DNA of 64,000 nt from Procambarus clarkii (Eukaryota; Arthropoda; Malacostraca; Decapoda; Cambaridae). The DNA lies in the NCBI RefSeq assembly GCF_040958095.1, contig NC_091152.1:20282744-20346743 (forward strand). The letters run 5' to 3'. Below are positions 19,053-32,019 of the stretch, piece after piece. The first letter of the stretch is position 1; the number at the start of each line of letters is the position of its first letter. A model generated the notes under the pieces. It was given only the letters and a program-made list of their open reading frames with translations, searched no databases and was not told where the DNA came from. Both the position numbers and the translations under genes were made by a program.

Positions 19053-22003
19053 CTAATCATCTACACTAGAATCTGAATACTCTAGTAGTGGAGGACTTGG
19101 CAATGGTACTGGTCCTCCAATGAGCAACAGAGTCACGAAGAGGAGGCGTGAGCGCCAATGCCAATGCTGACTGGACAACGAGTCACTGGTTTGTGAAGGT
19201 GGAGTTCTATCCATTAATGGCTCTTGTGGTGTAGACGCTTGCTCAGGCACGACAGGAGCCCGAGCCTCATCATTGAATAAAATGTTCCTAGCAGAAGATT
19301 GTCTCATAATTATCTCTACATAATAATCTATTATTTGTAAAGGTGTAAAGGATTGAGAGGCACTGCTCTGAGTGCTGTTACCTGGAGAGAAATCCCCCAA
19401 ACCTGGTGCCAGGCCAGGCCCGGCAGCGGGTCGCTCCCGGCTCTCAGGCCTGGCGGCGTGCCGCTTCCGGCTCCCAGGCCTGGCGGCACTCTGGTGCCTA
19501 ACAGGAGAATCCACCACGCCGGGTGTCAAGGGGGCACAGGGGTACCGATCTGCGACTACAGGACCGGTCATATGCCGCTCCCTAATGTCAGGCCCAGCGG
19601 CGTGCCGCTCCCGGCCCAGAGACCCAGTGGCATCCCCAACCAGAGGCCCGGCGGCGTCCCCATCATCTGCCAAAGGCTCTGCGGTGTGCCGCTCCCGGCT
19701 CCCAGGCCCGGCGGCGTCCCCATCCTCTGCCAAAGGCTCGGCGGTGTGCCGCTTCCGGCTCCCAGGCCTGGCGGCACTCTGGTGCCTAACAGGAGAATCC
19801 ACCACGCCGGGTGTCAAGGGAGCACAGGGGTACCGATCTGCAACCACAGGACCAGTCATGTGCCGCTCCCGTATGCGAGGCCCAGCGGCGTGCCGCTCCC
19901 GACACCCAGTGGCATCCCCGGCTAGAGGCTCGGCGGCGTCCCCATCCTCAGCCAGAGGCCCGGCGGCGTCCCCATCCTCGGCCAGAGGCCCGGCGGCGTC
20001 CCCATCCTCGGCCAGAGGCCCGGCGGCGTCCCCATCCTCGGCCAGAGGCCCGGCGGTGTCCCCATCCTCGGCCAGAGGCCCGGCGGTGTCCCCATCCTCG
20101 GCCAGAGGCCCGGCGGTGTCCCCATCCTCGGCCAGAGGCCCGGCGGTGTCCCCATCCTCGGCCAGAGGCCCGGCGGTGTCCCCATCCTCGGCCAGAGGCC
20201 CGGCGGTGTCCCCATCCTCGGCCAGAGGCCCGGCGGTGTCCCCATCCTCGGCCAGAGGCCCGGCGGTGTCCCCATCCTCGGCCAGAGGCCCGGCGGTGTC
20301 CCCATCCTCGGCCAGAGGCCCGGCGGTGTCCCCATCCTCGGCCAGAGGCCTGGCAGCGTGCCGCTTCCGGCTCCCAGGCCCGGCAGCACTCGGGTGCCTA
20401 ACAGGAGAACAATCTACCACGCTGGTAGTCAAGGGAGCACAGGGGTACCGATCTGCAACCACAGGACCAGTCATGTGCCGCTCCCTGATGCGAGGCCCGG
20501 CGGTGTGCCGCTCCCTGCCCAGAGACCCAGTGGCATCCCCGGCTAGACGCCCGGCGGCGTCCCCATCCTCGGCCAGAGGCCCGGCGGCGTCCCCATCATC
20601 TGCCAAAGGCCTGGCGGCGTGCCGCTTCCGGCTCGCTGGCCTGGCAACACTCGGGTGACTAACAGGAGAACAATCCACCACGCCGGTTGTCAAGGGAGCA
20701 CAGGGGTACCGATCTGCGACTACAGGACCAGTCATATGCGGCTCCCTGCCCCGTGACCCAGCGGCATCCCCGGCCAGAAGCCCGGCGGCGTGCCGCTCCC
20801 GAGACCCAGTGGCATCCCCGGCCAGAGGCCCGGCGGCGTCCCCATCCTCTGCCAGAGGCCCAGCAGCGTCCCCGGCCGCAGGCGCGGCAGCAACAGTCGG
20901 GCGCCGAACTCGTCGCTTACGACCACGCTTGCGTCTATCAGACTTTCCAGGCTTCGTTGACACAGTCGAGAGAGTTTCCTCCCGCTTTTGCAAGGCAGCT
21001 GGGTTATCCGCCTTTGCATGTTTCTTATTCTTTGCGAGTACTCCAGGGGCCCCGGCACCAGCCTCCCCAGGTCCAGGGGCCCCGGCGCCAGCCTCCCCAG
21101 GTCCAGGGGCCCCGGCATCGCCCCCCGAAGTTCCAGAATCCCCAGTACCACCACCGGAGGCCCCAGCACCAGTGGCCCCAGCACCAGAGGCACCAGAGGC
21201 ACCAGCAGCACCAGAGGCACCAGTGTCCCCAGCACCACCAGAGGCACCAGTGTCCCCAGCACCACCAGAGGCACCAGTGTCCCCAGCACCAGAGGCACCA
21301 GTGGCCCCAGCACCACCAGAGGCACCAGCACCGGAGGCACCAGCACCGGAGGCCTCAGCACCAGAGGCCCCAGCACCACCAGAGGCCCCAGCACCACCAG
21401 AGGCACCAGTGGCCCCAGCACCACAGGCACCAGAGGCCCCAGCACCGGAGGCCTCAGCATCTAACAGCTGATTAGTGCTCGTGTTCTGTCCAGGAACCAA
21501 ATTATCACGCACTTCAACTTCACCGTACGCGTCTTCGTCAGCATCATGCCAGTCGTCAGGGTCGAGGCCTGAAACGGACTCCAGCCAACACCTAGACGCG
21601 TCGTTCCGAGACGACATCGATTCTGCATCCTGCCAAACCTGGATATCGTTTTTCCAGGTGTTAAGTAGTTCACTTGGGTACGCGTAGCGTGTCTCCAGGC
21701 CACTTTCCATCATATCTCTGTAGTCGCAATTATCTGCACGATGGACTGCATTCAAGTTATTCTTTGTAGATTCATCTTCAATTTTATTAGTTTGTGTCAG
21801 TAAGCAATTTTCTAAAATGTTTCCTTCCATTCTTGTCTTTTCAAGACTTATGCCTTTAATACTTTTAAAACCTTCCATGGTTTGGAGTAGCTGCCCTGGT
21901 TCTAACAATCCTATGGACTCTTCGAAGTTAAATAACTTTTGTCTCTTAAATACATTTTGTAGTCTACTGTCCAAGCGTCCACGAATACCCGTCAAGGGTG
22001 ATT
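19053..22003 (-). CDS. Repeat-rich protein of unknown family, tandem copy 2 (main exon)
   Basis: The main exon is entered by an acceptor at 22004 (cttgcag). With exon 1 (ATG at 22414, donor at 22390) it encodes 991 residues in one intact frame. The layout is as in copy 1, with three differences. The Gly/Ala array is irregular and only partly periodic. The acidic array (GPLAEDGDTA) is expanded to about 15 units. The RERHMTGPVV/DRYPCAPLT unit occurs four to five times, separated by PLAEDGDAAG stretches. The hydrophobic segment LLFVTLLLIGG and tail EYSDSSVDD are identical to copy 1. Type-B markers ILEN and ESTKNN are shared with copy 4. Untranslated exon sequence continues to a GTAAGA donor at 18959. 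Function unknown. Confidence 0.7.
19925..20355 (-). repeat. Acidic 30-bp coding repeat, copy 2 (about 15 units)
   Basis: Near-identical 30-bp units encode GPLAEDGDTA and, at one end, GPLAEDGDAA. The homogeneity points to recent expansion. Confidence 0.9.
21050..21460 (-). repeat. Gly/Ala-rich coding repeats, copy 2 (degenerate)
   Basis: Two GAPGPGEAGA units are followed by an irregular GASGGAGA/GDTGAS array. It is less regular than in copies 1, 4 and 5, but length changes remain multiples of three. Confidence 0.8.
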
Positions 22004-22389
22004 CTGCAAGATAAAAATTACTATAGATTAACTTCATATAAACCATGAAGGTAAGAATTAAGTTTTCTTCTTTTAACCCGATAAGTTTATTTACCTTTGC
22101 TAGGTCTGAATTATCCTGCCGAACTAAATTGTTCGCTCACATCCCACGTTAGATAAATACATTTAAAAATTACCCTTTTAATCAATCAAAACTTTACTTA
22201 CGATGCATGGAAGTATTATTTGATTCAGGTAATATTTATTTCAATGTAATTACCCCGACATCCCACCGAGGAAACCATCACTTGACAAGTACAGCTGTAA
22301 CCGTCACGTAGGGTGACGACTAGTTAACCTAAGTATATTGTACCCAGCACATCATACCTCTTGTATAAATATCAGCAGCAACAACTTAC

Positions 22390-22670
22390 CATTACGAAGG
22401 ACTAAAATACACATCTTAAAATAGGATTCCAACGGTTGCTGGAGAATAAAAGGCCTAAGGATGAGCGAGGGGCAGAGAGCTCCAACAAGTGTCTCCACTG
22501 TACTCTCGGGAAGAAGTGTACAGACCAACGCTGACCACCAGCGAGGACAACAATTAAAGTAAGCGGTAAAGAAACTGTGTGATGATCTGCGTCACGTGGC
22601 CACTTTCTGTTTTTGCCCTCAATCAATAGATGGCGCTGTCGATGGACCTGTCACCACAGTCAAATTAGAA
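22390..22670 (-). promoter_or_regulatory. Gene copy 2: first exon and promoter with E-box
   Basis: ATG at 22414 and the donor after 22390 give MCILVLRN. CACGTG lies at 22593-22598. The alternative ATG (22208) and its donor (22202) are present, but the upstream acceptor of that small exon is CCTCGG, without AG. Confidence 0.55.
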
Positions 22671-22933
22671 GCTTTATTCCCTAAATGGTTGTACATTTAT
22701 AATTAAGAAAGTTTATATAATATTACAGTACATTAATTACATGCCATAATAACATTATAGCAAGTAGACATTGTCATTATCAGAATCTTAAACTGTATTA
22801 CAGATGGTGAAACATCAGAGATTTGTACAGTTGAACAAGGACTTTCTTTTCCTTAAGTCAAACGTTGGTTTTACTATTCCCAGGGTTTGGTTGGCCATTA
22901 TTTTCAGGTTCTACCTTTTGGGCAACTTTTAAA

Positions 22934-23076
22934 GCCAGCAGGCTTACAGAGACAAGCCGCCTGTAGAGAGCCAGCAGGCTTACAGAGCCAAGCCGCCTGT
23001 AGAGAGCCAGCAGGCTTACAGAGACAAGCCGCCTGTAGAGAGCCAGCAGGATTACAGAGACAAGCCGCCTGTAGAG
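22934..23076. repeat. 36-bp minisatellite upstream of gene copy 2 (4 units)
   Basis: Same unit as at 12563-12741. Confidence 0.9.
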
Positions 23077-23288
23077 TAAAAAGAGCGGGAAAGGAAGCCG
23101 TGTGACAGTATAGGCGAGAATCGCCCCTTGGCATCAAAGCAGGAATTATTACCTGTAGCAATTGCCATTGTAGACGAGTTTGGGATATTGTAACCTATAC
23201 ATGTTTGGGTGACATTACCAAAGAGTTTAGTTTGTTGTTTAATAGACACGGGTACAGCAGTCTGATATTGTAAGTGTAATGACGTGTT

Positions 23289-23998
23289 GTTGGTTAGTTC
23301 CAAGGGGTTGTCATAGCCAGGGGGTGGTAATGGGGGGACGAGCTCCCATGACCTATAAAATGCTCCTATACGGCATGCGTCTCCAATAGCCCCTGACAAC
23401 CAAGTCCAACTCCTGGCCTGCATGGGTGGCTTAGTCTTTAAGTCCGGCGGAACTGCTTTTACCGACAGGAGAAGGGGCGAGACGGGCCTCTGGCGCCTTA
23501 AAACCAGCTGCTCCGGGTAGATGGGACTCGATAGCCTGGGAAGGCAGCCCATCTAGGGGAAGGAAAACCCTGATTTTAAACCTTCGCTGCCTTGCGGCCA
23601 TACCTCCTTTTTGGGAAAGGTTTCAGGAGTCAACCTCGAGGAAAAATCCAGAGTTGGAGCCCCTAAGGCAGTTTATTGTTGACGTCGACCTCGTTCTGGC
23701 AGCTCCTGCGACGGTGCTGGAACCATGTGTATTGGCATTTGCCTTTCTATTGGATAATGTCAGCAACGTGGAGAGGGGGGACCTGCTGCATGGGTAAGTA
23801 AATAAGTAATTATCAAAAGAAGGCACCAAACCGGGAAGGCTATGTAGCACCATCAAAAACGCAAAATAATCAGAGGGCGCTAAATATCACCATGCTGCAT
23901 GGGTAACAGCTTCTCCTCCTTATCTAGCTACCCAGGCTTTGCGCCCTGTCAGGGCGCAACTCCATAGTCTTCCGAGACTGAAGGATGCCTACTACTAC
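23289..23998. mobile_element. Unclassified retroelement with 12-bp target duplication, upstream of gene copy 2
   Basis: It is flanked by TAATGACGTGTT at 23277-23288 and 23999-24010. The same site is empty in copies 1 and 3. The right end is a CTACTACTACTA tail after gactgaaggatgcc, which suggests a LINE or SINE 3' end on the plus strand. The same insertion lies at 45255-45853. No long open frame could be assigned. Confidence 0.75.
23798..23892. mobile_element. Short interspersed insertion nested in the retroelement
   Basis: 95 bases are flanked by a perfect 14-bp direct repeat TGCTGCATGGGTAA (23784-23797 and 23893-23906). The corresponding element at 45255-45853 has only one copy of that 14-mer and no insert. 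Confidence 0.8.
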
Positions 23999-24010
23999 TA
24001 ATGACGTGTT

Positions 24011-24600
24011 ATGAGAGCTGAGACGAGGCCTGGAGCAGACAGCAGAGTGAGACCGGGGGTGGGGGTGTGTAGAGCTCCGATGCGGGACGAGAGCGAGTCT
24101 TCTCTGTGGCCAGGCTGTAGCGTCTTGCAAGAGTAGGAAACTAGACTCGAGTGTTAAATTGTTGTGAGTGAATGTGATGGTGTTGAACACCTGAAGTATA
24201 TACAGAACGTCAGTCACTGAACCGCTGCTGGAGTGACTGTCGACGCTCCTGTTGTTGTTGTTGTCTTAGATTCAGCTACTCAGAACAATATGTTCCAAGC
24301 AGCGCGGGCTGTGGTGAGCCCGTAAGTGGAGGCTCTTCGGAGCCATTATCTGTATCAATAGATAATACTAGAGATCTGGGGATGGATGATAAGGGTCTTC
24401 ATGGTGGTTTTCAGCCCTGGAAAGCTGGCTGTACCAGTTATGGAGCTGGTGAGGTTAGTGTAGACCTCTAGGTTTTCCGTTTTTTTTTTGCATGAGACTT
24501 TGGCTGAGCCGTGCTGTCGTTGGAGTTTTGCGAGGTGGTCTCCATGAGGAGTTCTTGTACGGAGTAGGTGTCGTAATTGTGGTGCGGCGGTTACGAGTTA
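24011..24600. other. Intergenic sequence, copy 2 to LINE relic
   Basis: Shared with 12945-13556, including the GTT run and the ttagattcagctactcagaac block. No gene seen. Confidence 0.5.
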
Positions 24601-27600
24601 GAAGATGACAGGTTACGACCTGCAACGGGTCCGCCACAAGAGTACCACGGGTGTAAAGGACCGGCGAGACATCAGGAACGAACTTACCCGCAATCTTGCG
24701 GACACGCTTCCATATCAGCGGCAGAGGAGTTTCGGACGTAATGGTGGAAACATAAGACTTCCAACACTCACGCTTAGCTGTACGAATGGTCAGCGTCGAA
24801 GATGGTGTCATGAGAAAGGAGGAGGGCGCGAGGGAGAGGTCTGAGAGAGCAGTACGGAGGGTAAATAGGTTGTAGTCCGCCTTAGTAAACTGCCACCTAG
24901 GGAAGGAGAGGGGAGGGTGAAAAGAGAAAAAGGCAACAAGGATGGGGAAAATGGTCACTGCCATGGAGGTCATCAAGAACCCGAAACGTGAAATCCAAGT
25001 AAAGAGACGACGAGCAGAGAGAAAGATCAAGACAGGAAAGGGTGCGAGACCGAGAGTCCAAATGAGTGAGCTCACGAGAATTCAGAAGAGACAGGAAGGA
25101 AGAGAGGATGAACGGTTTGAGAAGGCGACCCCGGGTGTTTGTCAGGCTATGGCTCCAGAGGGAATGTCGACAATTAAAATCACCCAGCAGGAGCACCGAC
25201 TCTGGCAAAGAGTTCATTGGGTGCTTAAGATGGGTAAAAGAAAGAGGGACATTTAGAGGGAGATAAATGGAACAAACCATGTACTATTTACGCACAAAGA
25301 CAAGTGCAACAGAACATTGGAGAGGCGACAGAAAAAGCAAAGGGGGACGAAGGGAACATCAGAACGGTTCAAGAGAGCAGAGAAGAGGAACGCGGGAGGG
25401 AGGGTTGTGGAGAGGGGGGGAGAAAGGAATAGTCAGGGAAGCGACCAGGACGAGCACCAAGCATCGGCTCCTGGAGACAGACACAAAGGGGCTAAAACTT
25501 CGAAATCCTTAGTTGGCATAATATTCGCGAATATTCCATTGAAGAATAGACATCGACAATAAGAGAAAGGACAGCAACAGAGGACAATGGAGCGAGTGTG
25601 TCGGAGGCAGGGGGCGAGGAAGAATGTGAAGCCTTCTTACCCGCCGGAGAGGAGGGAGAGGAGAGGAGTCAGGCTTATGGTTCCGACTCAAAGAGACCGG
25701 CATCCCAGCAGTGTACCAGGCAACAGATTCAAGCGTCTCACCGGGAGCAGCAGAACGATTGCAAAAACGATGGCCGCTGGGAGAGTGATGGACATCAGCT
25801 CGCACTGACAGCCGGCGTGGAGAGCTAAGAGATGGGGGAGAAGGATAGGAAGGAGGATAGGAGGGAGACGAAGAAGACAGGAGACGAGATAGACTGGGTA
25901 GAAAGGGGAACCCCCAGACAGAACCATGAGGGGGACTAGCGTAGAACTGAAAGGAACAGAGGCGGCGGCGGTGGGCGTGTCTGAGTAAGGCCAGGAAACG
26001 ATTGAGAGACCGAGGAAGGTGGGAAAGACGAGGAGAAAAAGAGCGCAATACACGAGCATAAGAGACCAGCGAAAAGGGGGAAGACAGCGAACCTGGCGCC
26101 TCACCTCAGGAAAAGACAAACGGTCCCAGTGCTTCTAGTTGAGGTCGACTGCCTCAAGCTTGTAATGTATACACACGCTTAAGAAGGTAGGGTGGGCCTC
26201 ACCGCAATTGAGGCAGAGAGCTTGGGAAGAAGTGCACTCCGACTTAGTGACCTGCGTCCCCACACAAGGGACAGACAGCACTGGAGCACCCGAGGGCACC
26301 ATGCCCAAACCTCCAGCACTTATTACAGAGCCGAGGAGAGGGAATGTACTCCTGGACAGAGCACCTGGCACCAGCAAGAATGACAGAGGGCGGAAGGGTC
26401 CTACCATCAAAGATAATCTTCAAAACCCGAAGGGGCTGACGGCGACGACCACGAGGGGGACGAGTAAATGTATCTACCTGGAGGACAGAATGGCCTTTGG
26501 CTTAGAGAATATGCCAATTATCACCGTGATAGTCCTGCAGATTCCTAACACCGGTCGCAACATGGGGTAGGAGGAGAAGTGCCAACACTGGCATTCAACC
26601 GAGCGGTCTTCGAGACCCGAACAGGGGTCTTGCCACGGCAGGACAAGGCGGCCAAGCAGGTGGCTGCATCCTGAAAAGGAGCAGCATTGACACGTACCGA
26701 GACGGGTGGGGGTTGAAAGTAACAGGCATCTACTGAATCAAGGTGTCTATGGAGGGAAAAATCGTCAGGTGGTGTAGAATCCAGAGGGAGGAGATCAAAG
26801 TATTTGGCCCACGAAGCGGGACCAAACAAGGCCTGGTACACATCAGTATGGGGAGGGATCGCGCAAGTGTGGCCATCACATGGACGGAGTTGAGAACCCC
26901 CCCCCCCCCCCTCCAAGAGAGAAAGAAGGTTAAAAGGCATTGTCACAATTAGAGTGAGCCGTGCGAGGGGAAAGAGGTGGTCACCACTGGGGGAGTGACT
27001 CGAACCAACCACAGGGAGAGGGAGGGAGAGCAGAGGGAAGTAGTCAGGAGGGTCAAAAGAGGAGCAAGGTCGGGGCCCAATTCAGCGGGAGCTACAGAGC
27101 CCGGTCTTCCAACACGATCCGACTCTGGGGGAAGGGGGAGGGCTGTTGCCCACCCCATGAGCAGAAGGCGCAAGAGGAACAGAATGAGACATGAAACAAG
27201 CGAATACTTTCATTCACGAATGGGTCCCCCTCCCACACTCACCACAGAGCCACATTAAGAGGCAGGACACAAAAGTGCCTCTCGTCACGCGAACCCCAAG
27301 GGGGGGGGGGGCCCCCTTGCCGGGGCCCCCCTTGGGGTTCGTCGTGACTATACGCCCCACAAACGCAACCTTAAGAACCGTCAGTCCGTTGAGATCAGAT
27401 TCAGTGACCAAAGGATTGACAATAAAAGGGTCCTCTCGCTCGAGCCGTTTGGTACTACAGTTCTATTGGTGCAAGAATATGCCGCCTCAAACACCCGGGC
27501 ATCAAAACAAAAGGCCAAAAATAATAAACAGGCAAAGGTTGGTGGGAAGTGACAATTAGAATGGAGAAGGAAAAGGGAAAGTCGTCCAGCAGAATTCGCG

Positions 27601-27715
27601 AGGACAGCAGCAGGAACACAAGGATACAAAAGGACAGAGGACTGTCCCAAGGAGCATCACTCCAACATCCGCCCACCAAGCCCCCTCACGGCAGCAGCGA
27701 GCCAGACAGGGACGG
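24600..27715 (-). mobile_element. LINE relic between gene copies 2 and 3 (type A)
   Basis: 5' region, ORF1 with zinc knuckles (around 26135-26410) and the N-terminal part of ORF2 (24600-25560) of the same LINE family, frameshifted at several points. It ends at the same internal point of ORF2 as the relics at 13557 and 34745. The 5' part, including the hairpin at 27284-27347, is near-identical to 5483-6345. Confidence 0.75.
27284..27347. repeat. GC-rich inverted repeat (hairpin), second type-A LINE
   Basis: Same structure as at 5910-5972, with one or two length differences in the G run. Confidence 0.7.
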
Positions 27716-27729
27716 GGGTGTCAAATAAA

Positions 27730-29283
27730 CAAGCATTCTGTAAAGTACTTTATTTCCAAGTAAATGAAGTCTAGATAATGATCTGGCACTTTCCTTATAC
27801 ATTTGTAACAAAGGTAATTTATAGAGGAGCTCAAGGCACTAAACTAAAAATTTAATAATTAAAAATTTAAAAAACCAGCACACAAGACCAAGTAACTTGC
27901 TCTACCAATAAAGTCAACTTAATTCTTGTTCCCTTTCAATAATGGCAAAACTTTCAAATTCTAAACATTTCACATTAGTCTGCCTAGTAGATGACCGCTC
28001 ACTAGAGATTTGCACATTTACTCTATATTCACAAGTTTAGCCGACGTATTTCAATAAGTACAATATCTACCAGCATCGACTACAGAAGACTAGAATTAAG
28101 TAGTCTTCCATCATACTTTGAAAAGGTATTTGATGTTTTACTTAAATCTAAGACAGTTTTAGTGAAGCACTTACAGGTCTGCTGGCTACATGCCAGCCGT
28201 CAATGCTATAGACTATGATGTTTACATTCTAAATCAATTTATATCTACACTATACCAGCCAGCAATGTGTAGCAATTACAAAAATACATCTTACAATGCT
28301 TTCTAAACCATGACATTACCACAATAAATACATTGTCTTCTCACAAGGAACCCTGGAAACAATATAGAGGATAATTATGTCTAATCAAGACCTTAGAGCA
28401 GGAATCTACTAGTTCCTTCATGTGACCCGACAGGGTTTGTGAATTACATTGTACCGTGCGGCAGGAGCGTATGCTAGACTATAGTGCACTTAAAAATTGG
28501 TTATTTCCAAATAGTTGTTTTACCAATTACATTTTTAAAAAACTACAAGTTAGTAAAATACATGATAGCAAGAGAAATTTGAGCGGACTCTACAATTACA
28601 CAATGTAATGTATTTTTCTAGGAACATCATTGCTGAATTTAAAATATGAACGTTATTGCTGTATTTAAAATATGAACACAGTCTAACCACTGTATGCCTC
28701 TTGTTCATGTATTTGGGCAAGATGTATACATCCCCAAATACCATATTAATGAACACTAAAGATACTCAAGATGCTAATTTAAAAAGACCTGTGGAAGAGG
28801 CACGAGTTATAGCTTAACTTCTTCCTCCACACCTTAGGCTAGAAAAGGCTTTTTACTCTAAACTGCCCATTTGTCCACATACTTCCCTATTGCCCCAGTG
28901 ACACATTACACTTAAACCCTTAAAGTGCTAAGGAGGGAGAGGTTAAATGTTAAAATTAAAAATCTGAATCCTACTTTGGGTTCACTTTACAATAAAATAC
29001 CAATAAAATGTTAAGCACGAGCTCAATTAAAATCATGTCAATTAGTCTTATTGGAGATCCTACTAGGTTTGAAAGTTTTGATAACTAACTATGACGTCTA
29101 GCCATTTTTCAAAATCTTTCTTCTGAGCCAATCATGTGTTTATACCAAGTTCCTTTCTCCAAACCAACAAAGAAAATCTGTTTTGACAGGCATCACGTTC
29201 TCCAATGCCACAGACTTGGTAAGTTTTGTCCATCTGAAGTTCTTGCAGCATCAAGTTCTCCCACAAACGGCCAGTGTTACACG
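27730..29283 (-). other. Gene copy 3: candidate terminal exon and 3' untranslated region
   Basis: Near-identical to 6360-7910, with an acceptor just before 29283. No other gene is seen. Confidence 0.4.
27749..27754 (-). terminator. Polyadenylation signal AATAAA, gene copy 3
   Basis: AATAAA on the minus strand in the conserved 3'-end block, followed within about 35 bases by the LINE relic. Confidence 0.6.
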
Positions 29284-29390
29284 CTGAAACATTATAGTAA
29301 TGACTTATTTAAATGACCACAAAACATTTAAATATTAAGTTCCTTTGTTGAAAAAAGTAGTGTATATAGTCGACCCGGGAACCACCGATT

Positions 29391-29767
29391 CAACCCGTTA
29401 TCGCACTTGCATGTAGTCGATTTGGCTTATTCATAAGCGCATGCAAGACTAATTTATGATATTTGGTTTACCTTTAAATTCTGAGTAGAAAATATTGATC
29501 GAACCTAACCTTAGTATGTTAGGATTACAGTTAGTACTGAACCTATACTTATATTGATATTACAGCTTTTTAGAAAAAGCTAAACTAAAATATTTAAATC
29601 AATTTTAAAGCAATTCATGATATTGTCAAATTTTGTACAAAATCTATTGTTTAATAAAACAGGAAGACTTTGCATCTAAAATATGGCTTTGAATAAGTCA
29701 CATATATACTTATTTATAAGCCAAATAGTGATTAAGCAATAAGTCATATGTGCCGTCTAGTGGGTCG
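29391..29767. mobile_element. Fossil foldback element in the 3' intron of gene copy 3
   Basis: Same insertion site, tips and decayed 7-bp duplication as at 8017-8393. Confidence 0.65.
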
Positions 29768-30053
29768 ACTGGTTACCCCATATATATTTAAGAAAAAATT
29801 GCAATTACGAGTAAATCATATACAGGCCAGTCATATAAAGTATATATTCAGAAAATTAGAATAAGCCTCCCCTTTATTATGAAAATATCAGGGGGCCCCA
29901 ACAAGAAATTTATAGCCTAGTGGACTGAAGTTACTCTGTTACAAAAGTTTTCCCAAAAAAAGAAGCTACAGCCAAAATAGCCAAGACAAGAATTGCTTCA
30001 CCACAACGTGATATTTAATCTAGTTTGAAACGGTTGCCACCAAGAATACTTAC

Positions 30054-30175
30054 AAGTCTCAAGAACCGATGGCAGGTACTTGGCCGTCTATTATACCAGC
30101 ATTTTCCAGTGAATTTATCTAGCACATCGCTATTAAAGCTTTTCTTTGGCAATTCATTGCTCAGGCGAAACAAAA
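30054..30175 (-). other. Gene copy 3: candidate exon after the stop codon
   Basis: CACCAG acceptor and GTAAGT donor are intact. The length is 122 bp, through loss of 9 bases compared with copy 1. Confidence 0.4.
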
Positions 30176-31189
30176 CTGGTGAAAAAAAAAAAAAATAAGT
30201 GGAGAAACTTATAGAAAAAACATTTGTGCAGAATCTAGTTCCCTCCCTCCCCCTGAATACAAGAAAGAAACCATATTCTTCAAATCTTGGCAAAGCCACT
30301 ATTTCTATTTAAAATATGCTAGGCATCTAAACCCTAAAAAAATTAAAAAGTTACTTTACAAAAGGCTCTACTACTTGGCCCAAGTCAATTTTTCTTCATA
30401 CAATATTGTAACTTATGCCTTTAGTTAGCAACCATTTCTAATTGGATAGGAAAATTGGTTACAAACTTTTTAACTTCCAATAATTGAAAGTTCACTGTAT
30501 AATATCTTACCTATTTTATGCACTTCAGTAGTCAAGAATTTTTAGCCACAGGAAGAACACCGTTTATTCCATCTAGCATAGTTCATTTTCTTGGGCTGTG
30601 GCCTCTAATCATCTACACTAGAATCTGAATACTCTAGTAGTGGAGGACTTGGCAATGGCACTGGTCCTCCAATGAGCAACAGAGTCACGAAGAGGAGGCG
30701 TGAGCGCCAATGCCAATGCTGACTGGACAACGAGTCACTGGTTTGTGAAGGTGGAGTTCTATCCATTAATGGCTCTTGTGGTGTAGCTGCTTGCTCAGGC
30801 ACGACAGGAGCCCGAGCCTCATCATTGACGAATAAAACGTTCCTAGCAGAATATTGTCTCATAATTATCTCTACATAATAATCTATTATTTGTAAAGGTG
30901 TAAAGGATTGAGAGGCACTGCTCTGAATGCTGTTATCTGGAGAGAAATCCCCCAAACCTGGTGCCAAGCCAGGGCCGGCGGCGGGTCGCTCCCGGCTCTC
31001 AGGCCTGGCGGCGTGCCGCTTCCGGCTCCCAGGCCTGGCGGCACTCGGGTGCCTAGCAGGAGAATCCACCATGCCGGGTGTCAAAGGAGCACAGGGGTAC
31101 CGATCTGCGACCACAGGACCAGTCATGTGCCGCTCCCTAATGCGAGGCCCAGCGGTGTGCCGCTCCCTGCCCCGAGACCCAGTGGCATC

Positions 31190-31595
31190 CTCGGCCAGAG
31201 GCCCGGCGGCGTCCCCATCCTCGGCCAGAGGCCCGGCGGCGTCCCCATCATCTGCCAGAGGCCCGGCGGCGTCCCCATCCTCGGCCAGAGGCCCGGCGGC
31301 GTCCCCATCCTCGGCCAGAGGCCCGGCGGCGTCCCCATCCTCGGCCAGAGGCCCGGCGGCGTCCCCATCATCTGCCAGAGGCCCGGCGGCGTCCCCATCA
31401 TCTGCCAGAGGCCCGGCGGCGTCCCCATCATCTGCCAGAGGCCCGGCGGCGTCCCCATCATCTGCCAGAGGCCCGGCGGCGTCCCCATCATCTGCCAGAG
31501 GCCCGGCGGCGTCCCCATCATCTGCCAGAGGCCCGGCGGCGTCCCCATCATCTGCCAGAGGCCCGGCGGCATCCCCATCATCTGCCAAAGGCCTG
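31190..31595 (-). repeat. Acidic 30-bp coding repeat, copy 3 (about 13 units)
   Basis: 30-bp units encode GPLADDGDAA and GPLAEDGDAA. The two variants are grouped in blocks, with a few interspersed. Confidence 0.9.
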
Positions 31596-32019
31596 GTAGC
31601 GTGCCGCTTCCGGCTCGCTGGCCCGGCAACACTCTGGTGCCTAACAGGAGAACAATCCACCACGCCGGGTGTCAAGGGAGCACAGGGGTACCGATCTGCG
31701 ACTACAGGACCGGTCATGTGCCGCTCCCTGCCCCGAGACCCAGCGGCATCCCCGGCCAGAGGCCCGGCGGCGTCCCCGTCCCCGGCCAGAGGCCCAGCGG
31801 TGTCCCCATCCTCTGCCAGAGGCCCAGCAGCGTCCCCGGCCGAAGGCGCGGCAGCAACAGTCGGGCACCGAACTCGTCGCTTACGACCACGCTTGCGTCT
31901 ATTAGACTTTCCAGGCTTCGTTGACACAGTCGAGAGAGTTTCCTCCCGCTTTTGCAAGGCAGCTGGGTTATCCGCCTTTGCATGTTTCTTAATCTTTGCG
32001 AGTAGTCCAGGGGCCCCGG

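Noticed and set aside
19925-20355. CRISPR-like array of regular repeats
   Set aside because: Units are directly adjacent with no spacers, lie in a coding exon of a eukaryotic gene, and there are no cas genes.
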